Assembly: GCA_003439945.1 (NCBI GenBank)
Contig: QVRM01005417.1
Coordinates: forward strand, 631,001-695,000
Source: Dermanyssus gallinae
Taxonomy: Eukaryota; Arthropoda; Arachnida; Mesostigmata; Dermanyssidae
Reading direction: 5' to 3'
DNA length: 64,000 nucleotides
Position 1 is the first letter of the stretch. Each line of letters begins with the position of its first letter. Shown here piece by piece: positions 47,708 to 59,812 of the stretch. Below the pieces are notes generated by a model that was given only the letters and a program-made list of their open reading frames with translations, did not search any database and had not been told where the DNA came from. The translations under genes and the position numbers were made by a program.

Positions 47708-50410
47708 ATTTATCTGCTTGAAGCCTCTCAGTACTACTGCCATTGCTTAGTATAGTGCTTGGTGGCTCCTCGCTGTGGTCAGCCGAGGTTAAGGCGTTTA
47801 ACCTGTTCAATGCTGCGCTCATCAAAAACAAGCCCGACCGGTCAGATCAGCCTTATTTCTGGCGATGACAAAGCGCAAGCTGCAGCCTGTTGACACACAT
47901 GAGTAGTTGTTTCCATGCACTTGTCGGCATTTCTTGGCATCTGCTAGGCTTCGGCGTCTGTCCACAGCCTGCTTGCTTCCATCGCTCCGTCATCGACGCC
48001 ATCATGCTTATGAGAACGTCATGCTCACCCGCAATGATTGATCCATCTTCCCGACCACTCCTTCAGACGTCCATGGGAGTGCACTGACTTTAGAGGTATA
48101 AGAACAATAAAAGAAACCACTTCATCCATGCAGTCGCACAGCTCTGCGTTCTGCATCTTTAGAGAGCGCCAGCATTCTGGGAGGAACGGCAAGTGTCCAC
48201 TCGCTAAATGCACGACCCTATTCGGTGTACCTTAATTGGGTGTTAGTATGCATGGATAGCCTTGGGACATGACAATCGTCTCGACTTTCTCCTATGTCCG
48301 TATGTCCGTATCCTCTGCACAATATTAAGTGGCTTCTGTTATGACCACTTGCATGCTTTCATATTACTAAAGGCGACATTTTGGAGTGATCGAATCAAAT
48401 TGAATTCTCGTTATTGTTTTTGCGGTTGTTGTTCTGATTGCCATTGTTGTTATGGCTACACATTATGCATATAATCTAACGTGTTTTATAGGGTCGAAAC
48501 TGTCAAATCCGTCGTCACCTTAAGTCGCGGATCCATTGTGCGGAGTCATATCCGGACAGTTACGTTGAACGTTTGCATACCCTGTATAATCGTGTTTGTA
48601 TATATATATACAAACACGTATATTCGTGGAAACCTATCCTGTATAGGCTGGCGAGCCTTGGAGTTTGCGTGCAGCGACTTCTCATATGCGGCAGAGGTGT
48701 GCATGCAGCACAACCAGTCCTACGAAATGAACTCGCGCACACGCTTAGAGTTTTAGTCGACCTGAGTCACTCACTTTACGGTCGCTGTGGCTTTGACAGG
48801 TCGTAGTCGTTTCCGATGGCCGAGTGTAATGCTTAGTCTGACGGTTCTAAGTTAGCAGTGGGGCAGTGCGACTTTAAACGACAATAAGTCGATATGTTGA
48901 CATGCGTTCCCTTTCACCTCTTCTATGTACTTTCACACCACAGTGTGCGTATATTCACCCTGTTAGATTAATGATTAGAGCATTTTAAAGCAGAAATCGT
49001 TATGTTGTGATAAGCTAGTTACCCAGAAAGCTTGCTATATGTACGCATGTGCTCACCACGTCAGCATATATAGCTGCATTGTGTGGGTTTTTGGCCATTT
49101 AGGGATAGCTTGCACAAGCGTAAGTATGTCGATTCCTCTGCACATACGCTTGGCTAATAGGAAGTAACTTCGACCGTTCCCACCCTCCCATCAAGCTGTC
49201 ATTGTCGAATTTCTTGCTATACTAGGAGCCTTTTAAACAACAGCATCATGACATGTCGTTATATCTGGTTTACGTTATCGGCTTCCATGATACATTCACC
49301 TTCGCTGGGGTGGGTACCAAAGGGCAACTATTCTTTTCAGAACCGAGCGCGTAACCCCGTACGCGGTGCGATGTTCAGAGCAAACAAAACAGGCCTTTTG
49401 TCCACGAAGAGTAAACAGACCACATGGGAGTTAGGATAGTATTGTTCCTCTAGACCTTAGCTGCCTTGTTTAATCATAACGATTCATAAAGAAACAAAAA
49501 GGCACGCCTGTACTGTATGCTGCTACTACTTTTGCATACATGCCCTTGCACTACATCGTTGCTTAGAGATAGATGCTTTGCACAGGAATATAGGCTCATC
49601 GACTTTGCAGTGGGTCGAAGAATGGCCGAACGGCTGTGGCAGGCATAACCACAAGCGGAGTAGTTTTCAAAGTTGTACTCGTAGAGCAAGTATCCTAAGC
49701 AGTTGAAACGAGCGCGAGTTTGTGGGTTTTTCGCTCGTGACCTCGATCTCGTCCGGCGCAAACGCACCTTTCAGAAATGCTGAGTCTGAGCAATGCTGAG
49801 AAATTGCCACCGGTACCATTCATGCATGCGAGTAAAGATCAGCACTTTAGCTTATCTTCGCTGCATGTTAGTATGAGCATTTATGCAGTGAGCATTTCCT
49901 CATATTTGTGCGCCTTGTGAATGTCGCCAGTTTACTCAACCCTCGTAGTTCTCATCGTAGTAGTGACGAGAGGTAGTAATTATTTCTTTCTCTTTCTGCC
50001 CTTTTGTCCAGTACCGCAAGATTACACCTGCGGTATTGTTGCCAAGACGGGGTGTTAGTGATCTGTAGATCATACAACGAAGTGCATCAGCCAAAGCCTC
50101 TCGTTTCTGCAGGCTTTAATAATTCCGGTAAGAACGACACCCTGGAATCTGGCAGTCAAGGAGAGGACAAAGAGTTATGCAAGACACGGCGGCAAAATTC
50201 TATAGACACGGGCTAGAGAACGCCCAACGAGTAACTGATTCCAAAAGCGAGACTGAGTCCCCAAGGATAACGACAAATACTGTTGCTAACGCGATGAGTT
50301 CCGGCTGAGGTCGCAGACATTTTTTCGTGGCAACGTACCAACAACATAAGTGATACAAGTAATAGTAGTCGTAGCCCCACATTATTTCTCGGAATATTTT
50401 TCGGAAGAAG
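47708..50410. other. No recognisable gene; one perfect palindrome
   Basis: A 28-bp perfect palindrome occupies 48591-48618. Frames reach 97 codons without motif. Confidence 0.35.
48591..48618. repeat. 28-bp perfect palindrome
   Basis: CGTGTTTGTATATA followed by its exact reverse complement. The core is TA-rich and the ends are not, so it is not simply a microsatellite. Confidence 0.9.
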
Positions 50411-50469
50411 ATTGTGATGTCCGTGCACCATTCTCTTTTAAGAATGGTGCACGGACAATGCATCACAAT
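50411..50469. repeat. Inverted repeat with 17-bp and 9-bp stems
   Basis: TGTCCGTGCACCATTCT (50418-50434) pairs perfectly with 50441-50457 across a 6-base loop. Outside it, ATTGTGATG (50411-50419) pairs with CATCACAAT (50461-50469), leaving a short bulge on the right arm. Confidence 0.93.
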
Positions 50470-51014
50470 GCATTCTTAAACACATCTCCTTTTATTTTGT
50501 AAGGCTACGTTGGTCTGAATTTCTTTACGCTGGTCTGTTGTGCAGTGTAACTATCCGTTTATTGGTCAGATTAAGTGCCTAAACATCGAGACTAAATATT
50601 CGTAGCCATGGAGAGCAGCATCTTTGGGTATGCTTCCTTTTCGTTTAGCTTAACTGTAATTCAACGTGCAAGACGTAATCTATTGCAGGTGAATGTATAG
50701 ACAACTGTTTGCTGTTTGTTTTTTTGACGCATGCATCCACCCGCAGTTGCCACGCAAACTGAGCTCGAAAGACGCCTCACTTTTGCTCAGCAGCAGTCAA
50801 AGCCGACTGCCAATACTCATAGGACTTGCTTGCCTGAGAATGGTTCTAGCCTAGGTCTATAATTGGAAATGCCGTGCGTATGTAGCCATTGCCGCGGCGA
50901 GAAGCAAGCGGGTATCGAGTACATACTACTAAAATATTTAACAAACAAACATTTTTCAAGGAGGTTCTTTTTAATTCGAAGAGACTATCCCTCGTTCCCT
51001 TCGAGTTTGGAATA
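50470..51014. other. No recognisable gene
   Basis: Short frames only. Confidence 0.35.
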
Positions 51015-51192
51015 GCCGTGCAAGCACCGAGAGCCGGACATGTTGAGATATCTAGAGTTTCCCCAACAGCATGCCTTGTGGCAGCAGTATGGTGTTATCA
51101 TGTGTTTTCAATGAGCATCGCTTAAAGGAAATTCTCCGGGGACACCAAGAGAGAGGGTGGCAAGCCTGACTAGCGCACTAGACCATTGTCGC
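51015..51192 (-). mobile_element. tRNA-derived SINE, family 2, copy 2
   Basis: On the minus strand an A-box-like GGCGACAATGGTCTAGTGCG (about 51192-51173) is followed by CTAGTCAGGCTTGCCA. About 80-140 bp downstream are the blocks GCTGCCACAAGGCATGCTGT and AACATGTCCGGCTCTCGGTGC, which match the family 2 copy at 39836-40112. The head is about 25 bp shorter and the B box is not recognisable. Identity by eye is about 70-75%. Confidence 0.55.
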
Positions 51193-53543
51193 CGCTAGTT
51201 AGTGCTAACTATAACTAGAGGCCTTTTCTAATCTCCACGTTTGCACCTGCAGGTGCCGTTTCGAACTGCCGCTCCTACATAATGGCCCGCACCCATGCCC
51301 TCTCATTTTGCCGCCGCATGAGGGAGTGAACGCACCAGTAACACAATGTTTAAAAGACACGGCCGACCCATTAACTGGGACAATCTCATTCAGTGAAGTA
51401 GAGACGCTTTCCGCTGAGATGCCAACAGCAAGTTGCTTTACGCAATAACGACGAATTACGGTATTATAATATTGCACAATATCTCAACCTCTCTGTGCAT
51501 AATGCCTATATTTATATAGAGAAGAAAAATAAAGTTATCTTTTGAAGCAGTCTATAATAAAAGCCTTTGCACACTTTTGCTTCTTCTCAGGGGTGCCACG
51601 TTTTCTCTCTGCTTCTACGGGCTCGTTCGACGGACGAGTTGGCTGGCTGAAAAATAGCTTGCTGTCAAACGCTCAACGCACCACAGCCCGGACTAGAACG
51701 GCAGCAAGGGTGAGTTGTATCACCGTTTGAGAGCCGAGCGCATCAAAGACGCCCCCCGTCATCAAACAATATGTATATCGACAAAAATGTCCTTTACGCC
51801 GACTGCCGTAGGAGCATGCCTTTACGATGTAAGGGATATGGATCGGCATCGCAATAACGACAAGGAGCAGTTTTGCTCCCGTTGGGCTGTCGCTGAACAT
51901 TGTTCGCTGCTTGCTGCTGCCGCGTCAAGCAGCGACACTTGTACAATAATAATAATACATGCTGCAGTGTGACCGCACGACTAACCGCAGCGTGAGAGCC
52001 ATGGAAGAACAATAACAGCGATGCCGAGGTAGCAACAGAGGTTACAGACTACCTACGAGACGGGAGTGCTGTCAACGGCAACATTCCAGTGACCTCACAA
52101 ACCCCACTACTGGACCTACTGCAACAGCCACCGCCCCCCCTTCCCGCCGCCTGTTGCCTGTGGGGGAGGCTGGCTGTTTTGCTTTGAAGAAAGTCGATGC
52201 GGCCAACAAGCAAAGCTGCAGAGCAGAGCACAGGAGGTCTACACCGATCTACCGTGTCGTCAGCTACAACGAGGGGTAGTCGAACCGCCGGGGCACACTT
52301 GCTATCCAGTCAGCGATGTCGGTGCGTTCCGTCAAGGGTGGTTGGCTGGCATGCTTGCTGGCTGGCTGATGGGCGTGTGGGGGTTTGCCGGCGACGTTCT
52401 CGGGTTCCAGCTAGAGAGACCTCGCTGGCAGTTGGGAAGGATCTCGCCGACGACTGTTCGCACAGGGGTCCGCACATGCTGCTGCTGCTTCTGTAGCATC
52501 GCATGTCGCTCTCTCTACACTCGATTCCGCCACGCCGCTAGCGCAGGTGGCGCTCGCCAGAGGAATGGCGCCAATTGCTCTCTGGGGTAACATTCTCGCC
52601 ACAGTAAGTGGAAATGGCAAGGTTTCTTCTATTCGCGGCGAACAGCCCATATCTCGCAATGAATTTAGATGGCCCGCCCGACGCTCCCCCCGCCCACCCC
52701 CTCTCCCGCCCGCGAGCGCGTATTAAGCTATGGACCACCCTGTAAACTACTGTTCGATCGAACAGGGTTTCGGCAGAAAGACAGCAGAGCAGTTAGGGGC
52801 TGTGTTTGCCTTGTGTACAAATCAACTTCGCGTGTACCCCCACACACACACACACATGGACACGCAAGCATACAAGTGTTTAAACTTCACAAAAGTCTTT
52901 CGACGCCAGCAGACAGCTGATCTAGGCTATCGGTTGGTTGAATACACATACATGTCTAAGCGAGCTTTGGCATGGCGAGACCGTCGCCTTTGCTGCACGT
53001 TTCTGTTAGCGGTAGGTGTAGTTACGCTACTGTGCACCTGCCTAATAGGTTTGCGCTATACGAAATCTAGTTTTTTTTTTCGTTCTCAGGCTTTGTTCTA
53101 TGTACTCAACGTGTCCTATCTCTGTCCGCTAGGTGCGCGCTCTAGCTACCAGCACCGCCATTGTCTGCGTTTCTCTTAGCTATAGCAGAGTGGCGGGTGG
53201 ATGGGGAGCAGGCATATATCGCCAACGTGTCTTCCGTCGCGTCGCCGTCCGACCGACTTGACGATACCTCCCGTGGAGCAGGAAACACAGTAAAAGTAGA
53301 TATAGGCCTAATCATCAGACTCATACGTTGTCGCTGAAGGGAATTAAATTCTGGATTAGGACGACATACTGCCACATGTCGCTGTGTCGTTGTCCTGGTC
53401 GTCGTTGCCGTCATTGATGTGCTTAGTGCCATGGTTTCTGTGTTTTTGGTAATTTTGCCTTAGTTCCTATTTCGCACAGTTCCTCCTGTAAGCGGCCTCG
53501 GTCGGTCTTATCCGATCGGTGACACTCATGGATTTAGTGTGTC

Positions 53544-53544
<1 letters not shown>
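51193..53544. other. No recognisable gene
   Basis: GC-richer at 52000-52720, with a C8 run near 52132. The frame at 52730-53179 (149 codons) crosses a CA microsatellite (52841-52855) and a T10 run, lacks motifs and is probably not coding. Confidence 0.35.
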
Positions 53545-53600
<56 letters not shown>

Positions 53601-53635
53601 TTTTTTTTTTTATTAATATTATTATTATTATTTCG
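53545..53635. repeat. TTA microsatellite
   Basis: About 55 bp of pure TTA, a T11 stretch, then more TTA. Unlike the arrays at 7.1 and 28 kb, no LINE 3' UTR is recognisable next to it. Confidence 0.95.
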
Positions 53636-54004
53636 TTATTTATTTTATTAGTATGTCGTTCAACTGTCTTGTTCATTACTACAACCGTCTGAAGATTAGA
53701 AGACGCGGAACAACAGCAGGACATCACTAGGTTGAAGATACACTGATTTTGTGGGTCGTTTGTAAACGTGAAACGCCTACAGCAGGCAACAGAAAGCCGA
53801 GTTGAAGGGTGGGATTAAACAATCGGGCCGCAAGACGAGAGTAACCGAGACGTAGAAACAGAACGTCAGAATATATGTTTATTTGCATATGTAAATAGAT
53901 ACAGGTGCCTTTATGCAGATGCGTGTGTGTAGATGCGCTTGTGTAGTATTTATATAGATCTACGTGAACGCGTTCGACGATCGACCACCGACAACTGCAA
54001 CTAC

Positions 54005-54167
<163 letters not shown>

Positions 54168-54759
54168 GACAATGACGACGTTGTTGACAACAACAACAAC
54201 AACAGCATTACCAAGAGCGCCAAGAATACAATTGGACGGAGTCTGGTCGTCATGCATAGCAATACATCACCATGACAGTCTACACCCTCCCAAGGAGGAT
54301 GGACGCAGGAGAGATGGAGGTGGCGGCGGCGGCGGCAGCAGACTGGTCACCCAGCAGGGTGGACACGCATAGATTCATCATAATGATGGCATCATAGAAG
54401 GTATTGCGGCGACGACGACGACGACAGCGCCAATGACGATGGTGGTGAGCCGACTGGGGATGGTGGTGAAGATGAAGTTGTTTTTGGCAATGCAAGGATG
54501 AGCTGATTCTAGCGACAGCGAATCCGCTGAACAACGGCAGGCCGCAGGAAGATGTCAGAGAGATAGCCGCTCACAGCTTACTGAGCGCATTCACTGACCG
54601 AGACAACCCAGCCAGCCAGCCGGTGACAGTTTCATTTAAAAGCACGCCGACAAATGCTCCTTGTTGGCGGGCCACTCCAGGCAAGCTCATTCACGCTTTT
54701 CCACTTCATCCGTCGGTCCGGCCACCGATCCTCTACTCCAACATCTTCCACGTCTGAGC

Positions 54760-54844
54760 TACAACAACAACAACACTTACGCCAATAACACTAACAACTG
54801 CTGTGGCAGCAGCAGCAGCATCAACAACCACAGCAGCAACATCT

Positions 54845-54880
<36 letters not shown>

Positions 54881-54908
54881 ACCATAACAACAACAACAAC
54901 AACAGCAA
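54760..54908. repeat. Degenerate AAC triplet array
   Basis: AAC with AGC, ATC and CAT variants in one register. The asparagine/serine-rich frame across it (54661-55074, 137 codons) starts before and ends well after the array, but is otherwise unsupported. Confidence 0.9.
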
Positions 54909-55667
54909 TAGCCGTCTTTTCTACAACACGAAGACCACGAAGTGCTGCTCATCCTCAGACACTGCTGCTCAATGTAAGCTGGGCACACGCACTGTTGTTA
55001 TTCGCGTCGCGTTGTTGTGGGGGTGGTCGGTTGGTGCCGCTGAGGCTGTTGTAGTATTAGTAAGAGGCCACTAGGGGTGGCTGTAGTAAGAGAAAGCTGA
55101 GAGTCTCTAAAAGCGACCCGGTGGCGCTCATACGGCATCTAGCTCTATCGACACCTCAACACGTCCCCTTGCTACTGTTAGGGCTACTTGACAGTATCCG
55201 GCTCTGCGTGCTTCCGTGCCTCCGTGCGTGTGGTCGGACGGTTGGTCGGCGGTCGTCCGCTGAATTAGGCCAACATTGTCAGAGGCTCTCCCTTATTTTC
55301 TTTTTCTAGTTTTTTAGTTTTCTTTATTTGCCGGATGCTTCCTCACCTTCGCGGTCTGTTTATCTCTTTCGTTACCAACACCTCTCGCGTTGTGCCATTT
55401 TATCGCCTTTGTCCTCAACTTCAACAACAACAACAACAACATGTCCACGTGATCTCAGTGAGCTGGGGCTCCCTCAGACGCCTAGCACACGGGGCCCCGT
55501 GTCCCCTTTCTATGAACATAGTGTACACTACGCTTTGGTAGAAATAGCTTTTATTAATATGCATCTATCCTCTAGTAGCGCCGAGATAGCAGCATCAGCT
55601 CGAATTTATCACGCGCTTAGCTTTGGACATATTTAGATATATTTTACGTGTTAAGTTTAGCCTATAA

Positions 55668-55670
<3 letters not shown>

Positions 55671-55732
<62 letters not shown>
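55671..55732. repeat. TA microsatellite
   Basis: An uninterrupted TA run of about 62 bp. Confidence 0.97.
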
Positions 55733-55735
<3 letters not shown>

Positions 55736-55877
55736 TTCCGAAACGGCAGCAAATTCAGTGTACAGAAGCGAATAGTCGTTGTCCTGCCAACCGATAGGCC
55801 TAAACTAGAGATAGCAGTAAGAGTGGCAGATAAATTCCTTTATTCAGTAGCTTTCTAACTCTTACGAGTATTCACGA

Positions 55878-56036
55878 CAGCAGCAAAACAATAACAACCA
55901 GCCGCAGCAGCAGCAGCCAACAACAATACCAACAGGAAAAACAACAACAACATCAACAACGACAACAACAACATCAACGACAACAACAACAACATCAACG
56001 ACAACAACAACAGCGACAACAGCGACAACAACAAGC
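55878..56036. repeat. Degenerate CAA triplet array with an internal 18-21 bp period
   Basis: CAA/CAG triplets. From about 55946 the phrase AACATCAACGACAACAAC recurs three times, giving a higher-order unit. Confidence 0.9.
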
Positions 56037-56458
56037 TTTATAACTGACTGGAGCGGTGTCAAAATAAATGGTCGTGAGTGTATCAACCAAATCTCTGTGT
56101 GGGGCAAGCCGGCGTGTTGTTGTAGTTGTAGTCGTCGTCGTCGTTTGTTATGCCGATGGTGGGAGCGTGCGTGCCACGGGTCGATTTTTCCGATTCTGAC
56201 ACATGTAGTAGCACCAGCTCGGCAGGGCAACAGGATATGTGGCTTTAGTGAGGCGACGCGGCGGCAACACCCGAGCCGTAGCCACATTCACCGCTATCAC
56301 CGCAGCATGCAAGACCATCGACCGACCAGGACGACCGGGACCGGGTTAGATACGGGAACGAGGCGTCGGGAAAGCGTCGGGGGGCTCGCTCCCGTAATGG
56401 CCGACGACCGGCACTGCCCTGTGAGCTTGGATTACCAGGCGAGAGGGACACACCACCG

Positions 56459-56478
56459 TCCGTCCGTCCGTCCGTCCG
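56459..56478. repeat. GTCC tetranucleotide repeat
   Basis: Five CGTC units in a row. Confidence 0.9.
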
Positions 56479-56596
56479 ACCGCCGAGTCTAGCCCGAGAG
56501 ACGAAAGAGGAGAAGAAAAAGGTGTGCTGCAGATGAAGTATTTCGATCGTCGACTTCATTGACTTCATAATGCCGATAATGAGTAAGAGGATGAGC

Positions 56597-56690
56597 ATGG
56601 TGATGCTGATGATGATGATGATGATGGCGATGATGATGGCGATGATGATGGCGATAATGGTCGTGATAATAATGATGATATTAATGCTAA
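56597..56690. repeat. ATG/GAT triplet array
   Basis: GATGAT units with GGCGAT variants, passing into GATAAT. An internal 15-bp unit (GATGATGATGGCGAT) repeats. Confidence 0.9.
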
Positions 56691-57775
56691 TGACGATAAC
56701 CCCATCGCGCCACTAGTCGAAGCCTCTCTGTAGTAGCTGCCTGGGTGTGCCTGAACGTGTGGGACAGGCTTAAGTTGTATAGTGGCTTGAGCGCCATGAG
56801 CCAGTAGCCAGTATCAGAAGAGATGTTGACTAGGGTTGTGAGCTCAGGCTCATAGGCGCAACATGAGAAGAAGAGGTTAATCTTCTAAGAAATAAAAGAA
56901 CGAAAAACGTTATTTTTGATTATTTTTAACGGCTGCAGACACGCGAAATGCAGCACAGGAAATATGAAATCTGGTAGCATTAAGGCTTAATCGCCGAAGC
57001 CTTAAAGTTACCAGACAAGATTCGTACAGGAGAACTCTGTTCTATCCGTAGACACTTGTCAAGCTACAGCAGTAGAAGCAACAACAGAAACAGACACAGA
57101 AACAACAACAACAACAGCATCGCAGACTCAGCGCTTACAGAAATAATAGTAGTCGCAACCGCAACATTAGCAATCTCACCGGCAAACAAGTGCAGTCAGT
57201 ATCTCGAAGCTGGAATAGTGGCCATGGAATTGGTGACAATTCCTTCGCGCTGTTGCAGCCGGCCTACCCTAAGGGCGGCCATTACCACTACTGTTTCGAC
57301 TAGCCTTGTCCTGCTTTCACTTTAACCTGCGGGTAGGTAGTGTTATTAGGATTACTACAACCGGCGCCGCCGCCGACCAAACGATACAAACGTCGTTACT
57401 ACGTCGTGCAACTATTACATAGACAACACGGTTGTCTACCAGTGTCGCGGCGACTTTGAGCTAGAACGATTTGCTCGTCGATTTGATGAACACACGAAGC
57501 GCACGCGGATCTAGCTAAAGAGCAGAGGCAGCTAAAGACATTTTAGTTCCTCTGTTCTTCGTCCTAAGATGAAGAAGGACAGGATTAGAGAAAAAGACAG
57601 ATAGGAGGAGCTCAACCAGGTTTGCGCAAGCAACAACGCTGAATGATACGGGCATGTAGCGATATATTTTTTCTATGCGCCGCATGTAACGCAACGACAA
57701 CAACGGTTTCGACTGAGTTCTCGCGTGCCAATGCTCGGCAACAGTTATCGCTATTTGCAGAGGTAAAAAAAAAAA
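56691..57775. other. No recognisable gene
   Basis: CAA triplets at about 57062-57118. The frame 57515-57826 (minus) includes an A13 run and has no motif. Confidence 0.35.
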
Positions 57776-58122
57776 AATATATATATATATAAACGTTTTA
57801 TTTAACTCATAATAGGATGTAAGCAATATTCCTCCAGTGAACGTGATGACAAACTACGTCAGCCCAACGTTCAGATTTGGTGTCAACCAGCTGGACAAGG
57901 TACTAAGCTTTGCCGTTGCGTTACCGCACCGTATATCCAATGGCAGCATTTGCCGGAATGATTTATTACCACGTGGGTACCCCGTGGGTAATCTGAGACA
58001 CATGCATATATCAGCAGTATCTTCCTCAGTATTTCTTTCTGCCCGCCCTAGGGTCTCGAAGGCAAAAGGTCGAACGTCCATAGAGTTTCCGATAAAGGTA
58101 TACTTCCGACATTTACTTCTCT
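57776..58122 (-). pseudogene. 5'-truncated LINE ORF2 C-terminal region and 3' UTR
   Basis: On the minus strand the frame from about 58118 reads KYTFIGNSMDVRPFAFETLG, then a degenerate stretch, then RGNKSFRQMLPLDIRCGNAT. This parallels RPFVFDTLGG...LRQRLSLDIQRGN of the 37490-38040 relic; the nucleotide sequences are also alignable (CTGGACAAG near 37531 and 57891). Downstream on the minus strand come TTAAATAAAACG, containing an AATAAA signal, and a TA/A-rich tail at 57765-57791. The truncated 5' edge lies against the TA run into which the fold-back element is inserted. Confidence 0.75.
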
Positions 58123-58134
58123 TATATATATATA

Positions 58135-59195
58135 CAGGGTGTGACTGAAAGAATTTTATAGCGATACATAAAATTGTAGAGCTCGTTAAAACGAATATTT
58201 TTTCCAATGGAACATGTGCTCTGAGAAGTCTTGTTTCGGAGTTACAGTGAAATTACTACAATTTGTGACACTGGTGTTTCTGCCCGACATATGAGCACAA
58301 ATTGTGCTGTTGCGAGACAACCAGTCTTCCTAGACAGAAACTAAGCACACCTTCGTGTTCGTGATAAAATTCTGCTTCATCTGAAGAACATACAAGGCCG
58401 GTCCGAAGACGCGACATGGTCACTTAGAAGAAAATTCGCCAAAAATGAAGTTCTTCATTAGCGTTCACGCCAAATACTTTAGAATCATAACCCTACAACC
58501 ACTCACAGCGCTCAAATCGGACATATTCAGCCAATGCGCAATTCATGGCGATCATTTTGGTACCAAACATATGTCAATGCGAGCTGTGGTTGCGAAGTAA
58601 TTACGAGTTTTCGGCGGGATGTCCAGATTAAGTGCATGAAAAATGACGCGCTGCGGCTGTCGCGCGACACGTCGGCGGTAGTGAATGTCGCCACACAGTC
58701 ATTTTACATGCACTCAATCTCGACATGCCCTCCGAAAACTCGTAATTACTCCGCAACCACAACTCGCATTGACACATATTTGGTCGCCATGAATTGCGCA
58801 TTGGCTGAATATGTCCGCTTTGAGCGCTGTGAGTGGTTGTAGGGTTATGATTCTAAAGTATTTGGCGTGAACGCTAATAAAGAACTTCATTTTTGGCGAA
58901 TTTTCTTCTAAGCGACCATGTCGCGTCTTCTGACCGGCCTTGCATATTCATCAGATGGAGCAGAATCACGAACACGACGGTGTGCTTAGTTTCTGTCTAG
59001 GAAGACTGGTTGTCTCGCAACAGCACATTTTGTGCTCCTATGTCGGGCAAAAACACCAGTGTCACAAATTGTAGTAATTTCACTGTAACTCCGAAACAAG
59101 ACTTCTCAGAGCACATGTTCCATTGGAAAAAATATTCGTTTTAACGAGCTCTACAATTTTATGTATCGCTATAAAATTCTTTCAGTCACACCCTG
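58135..59195. mobile_element. Fold-back (palindromic) DNA transposon or MITE, about 1,061 bp
   Basis: The element begins CAGGGTGTGACTGAAAG and ends with its reverse complement CTTTCAGTCACACCCTG. The whole length is an inverted repeat with two arms of about 520 bp. The arms match by eye at roughly 95%, with a few small gaps (for example TAAAAT present only in the left arm near 58365). The centre is a perfect 12-bp palindrome TGTCGCGCGACA at 58658-58669. Both flanks are TATATATA, so a TA or longer duplication of target is possible. No transposase frame exists; the 102-codon frame at 58534-58842 spans the two arms and is an artefact. TIRs plus a TA-type target fit Tc1/mariner-like non-autonomous elements, but that assignment is inference. 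Confidence 0.92.
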
Positions 59196-59203
59196 TATAT
59201 ATA

Positions 59204-59812
59204 GTTTTAGACGCAAGCAACCTGACAGTTCGACCAAAAAAAAGATTTAATGCTACTTAAACGTCGCCCTGACGGAAGAAAAATATTGTGCGAAATGTGG
59301 AATAGCCAACACGGCTGTAAATAATATATTCCAGTAAAGAGTTACAAAACTTTTGCATTTGTAAAATGACTTTTTAAACAAGACGCATTATTCCTTGAAT
59401 AGTTGCTATTAGTACGTTACATGCTCTACTATACAAACCACACAGGACAAATAGCCTCACAGTAAAATTAGTCGAGTTCAACGTGCGAAAACAAAATAGA
59501 CAATTGTGGCATCGATAAAAACATGGATTTATCAGTACTAATAAAAGCATGAAACTATGGAATTATAATTTGTTAGCCAAATAAACCTGTTGCCACACCT
59601 ACACAAAATGCTATGACTGCTGCCCCTAATGGTGCAACTCGCAATGACCCCCTGCATAACAAGAATCAATAGGAGGCCTGTACTCTGGTTGCCGGTTGTA
59701 TTTTGTTTGTAGTTTATGAGAACGCGATGTACATGTTTAGAACGTTTTATGATGTTCTATCCTAGTCAAGGGGTTCAGACCACCGATAGTCTTCGACACC
59801 TGTTGACTTCGC
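59204..59812. other. No recognisable gene
   Basis: AT-rich with very short frames. Confidence 0.35.

Noticed and set aside
52730..53179. 149-codon plus frame with a hydrophobic segment
   Set aside because: Includes a CA microsatellite and a T10 run encoding FFF; no motif, and length is within chance expectation given the GC content.
58534..58842. 102-codon frame inside the fold-back element
   Set aside because: It spans the symmetry centre, so its two halves are each other's reverse complement; a transposase cannot be encoded that way.
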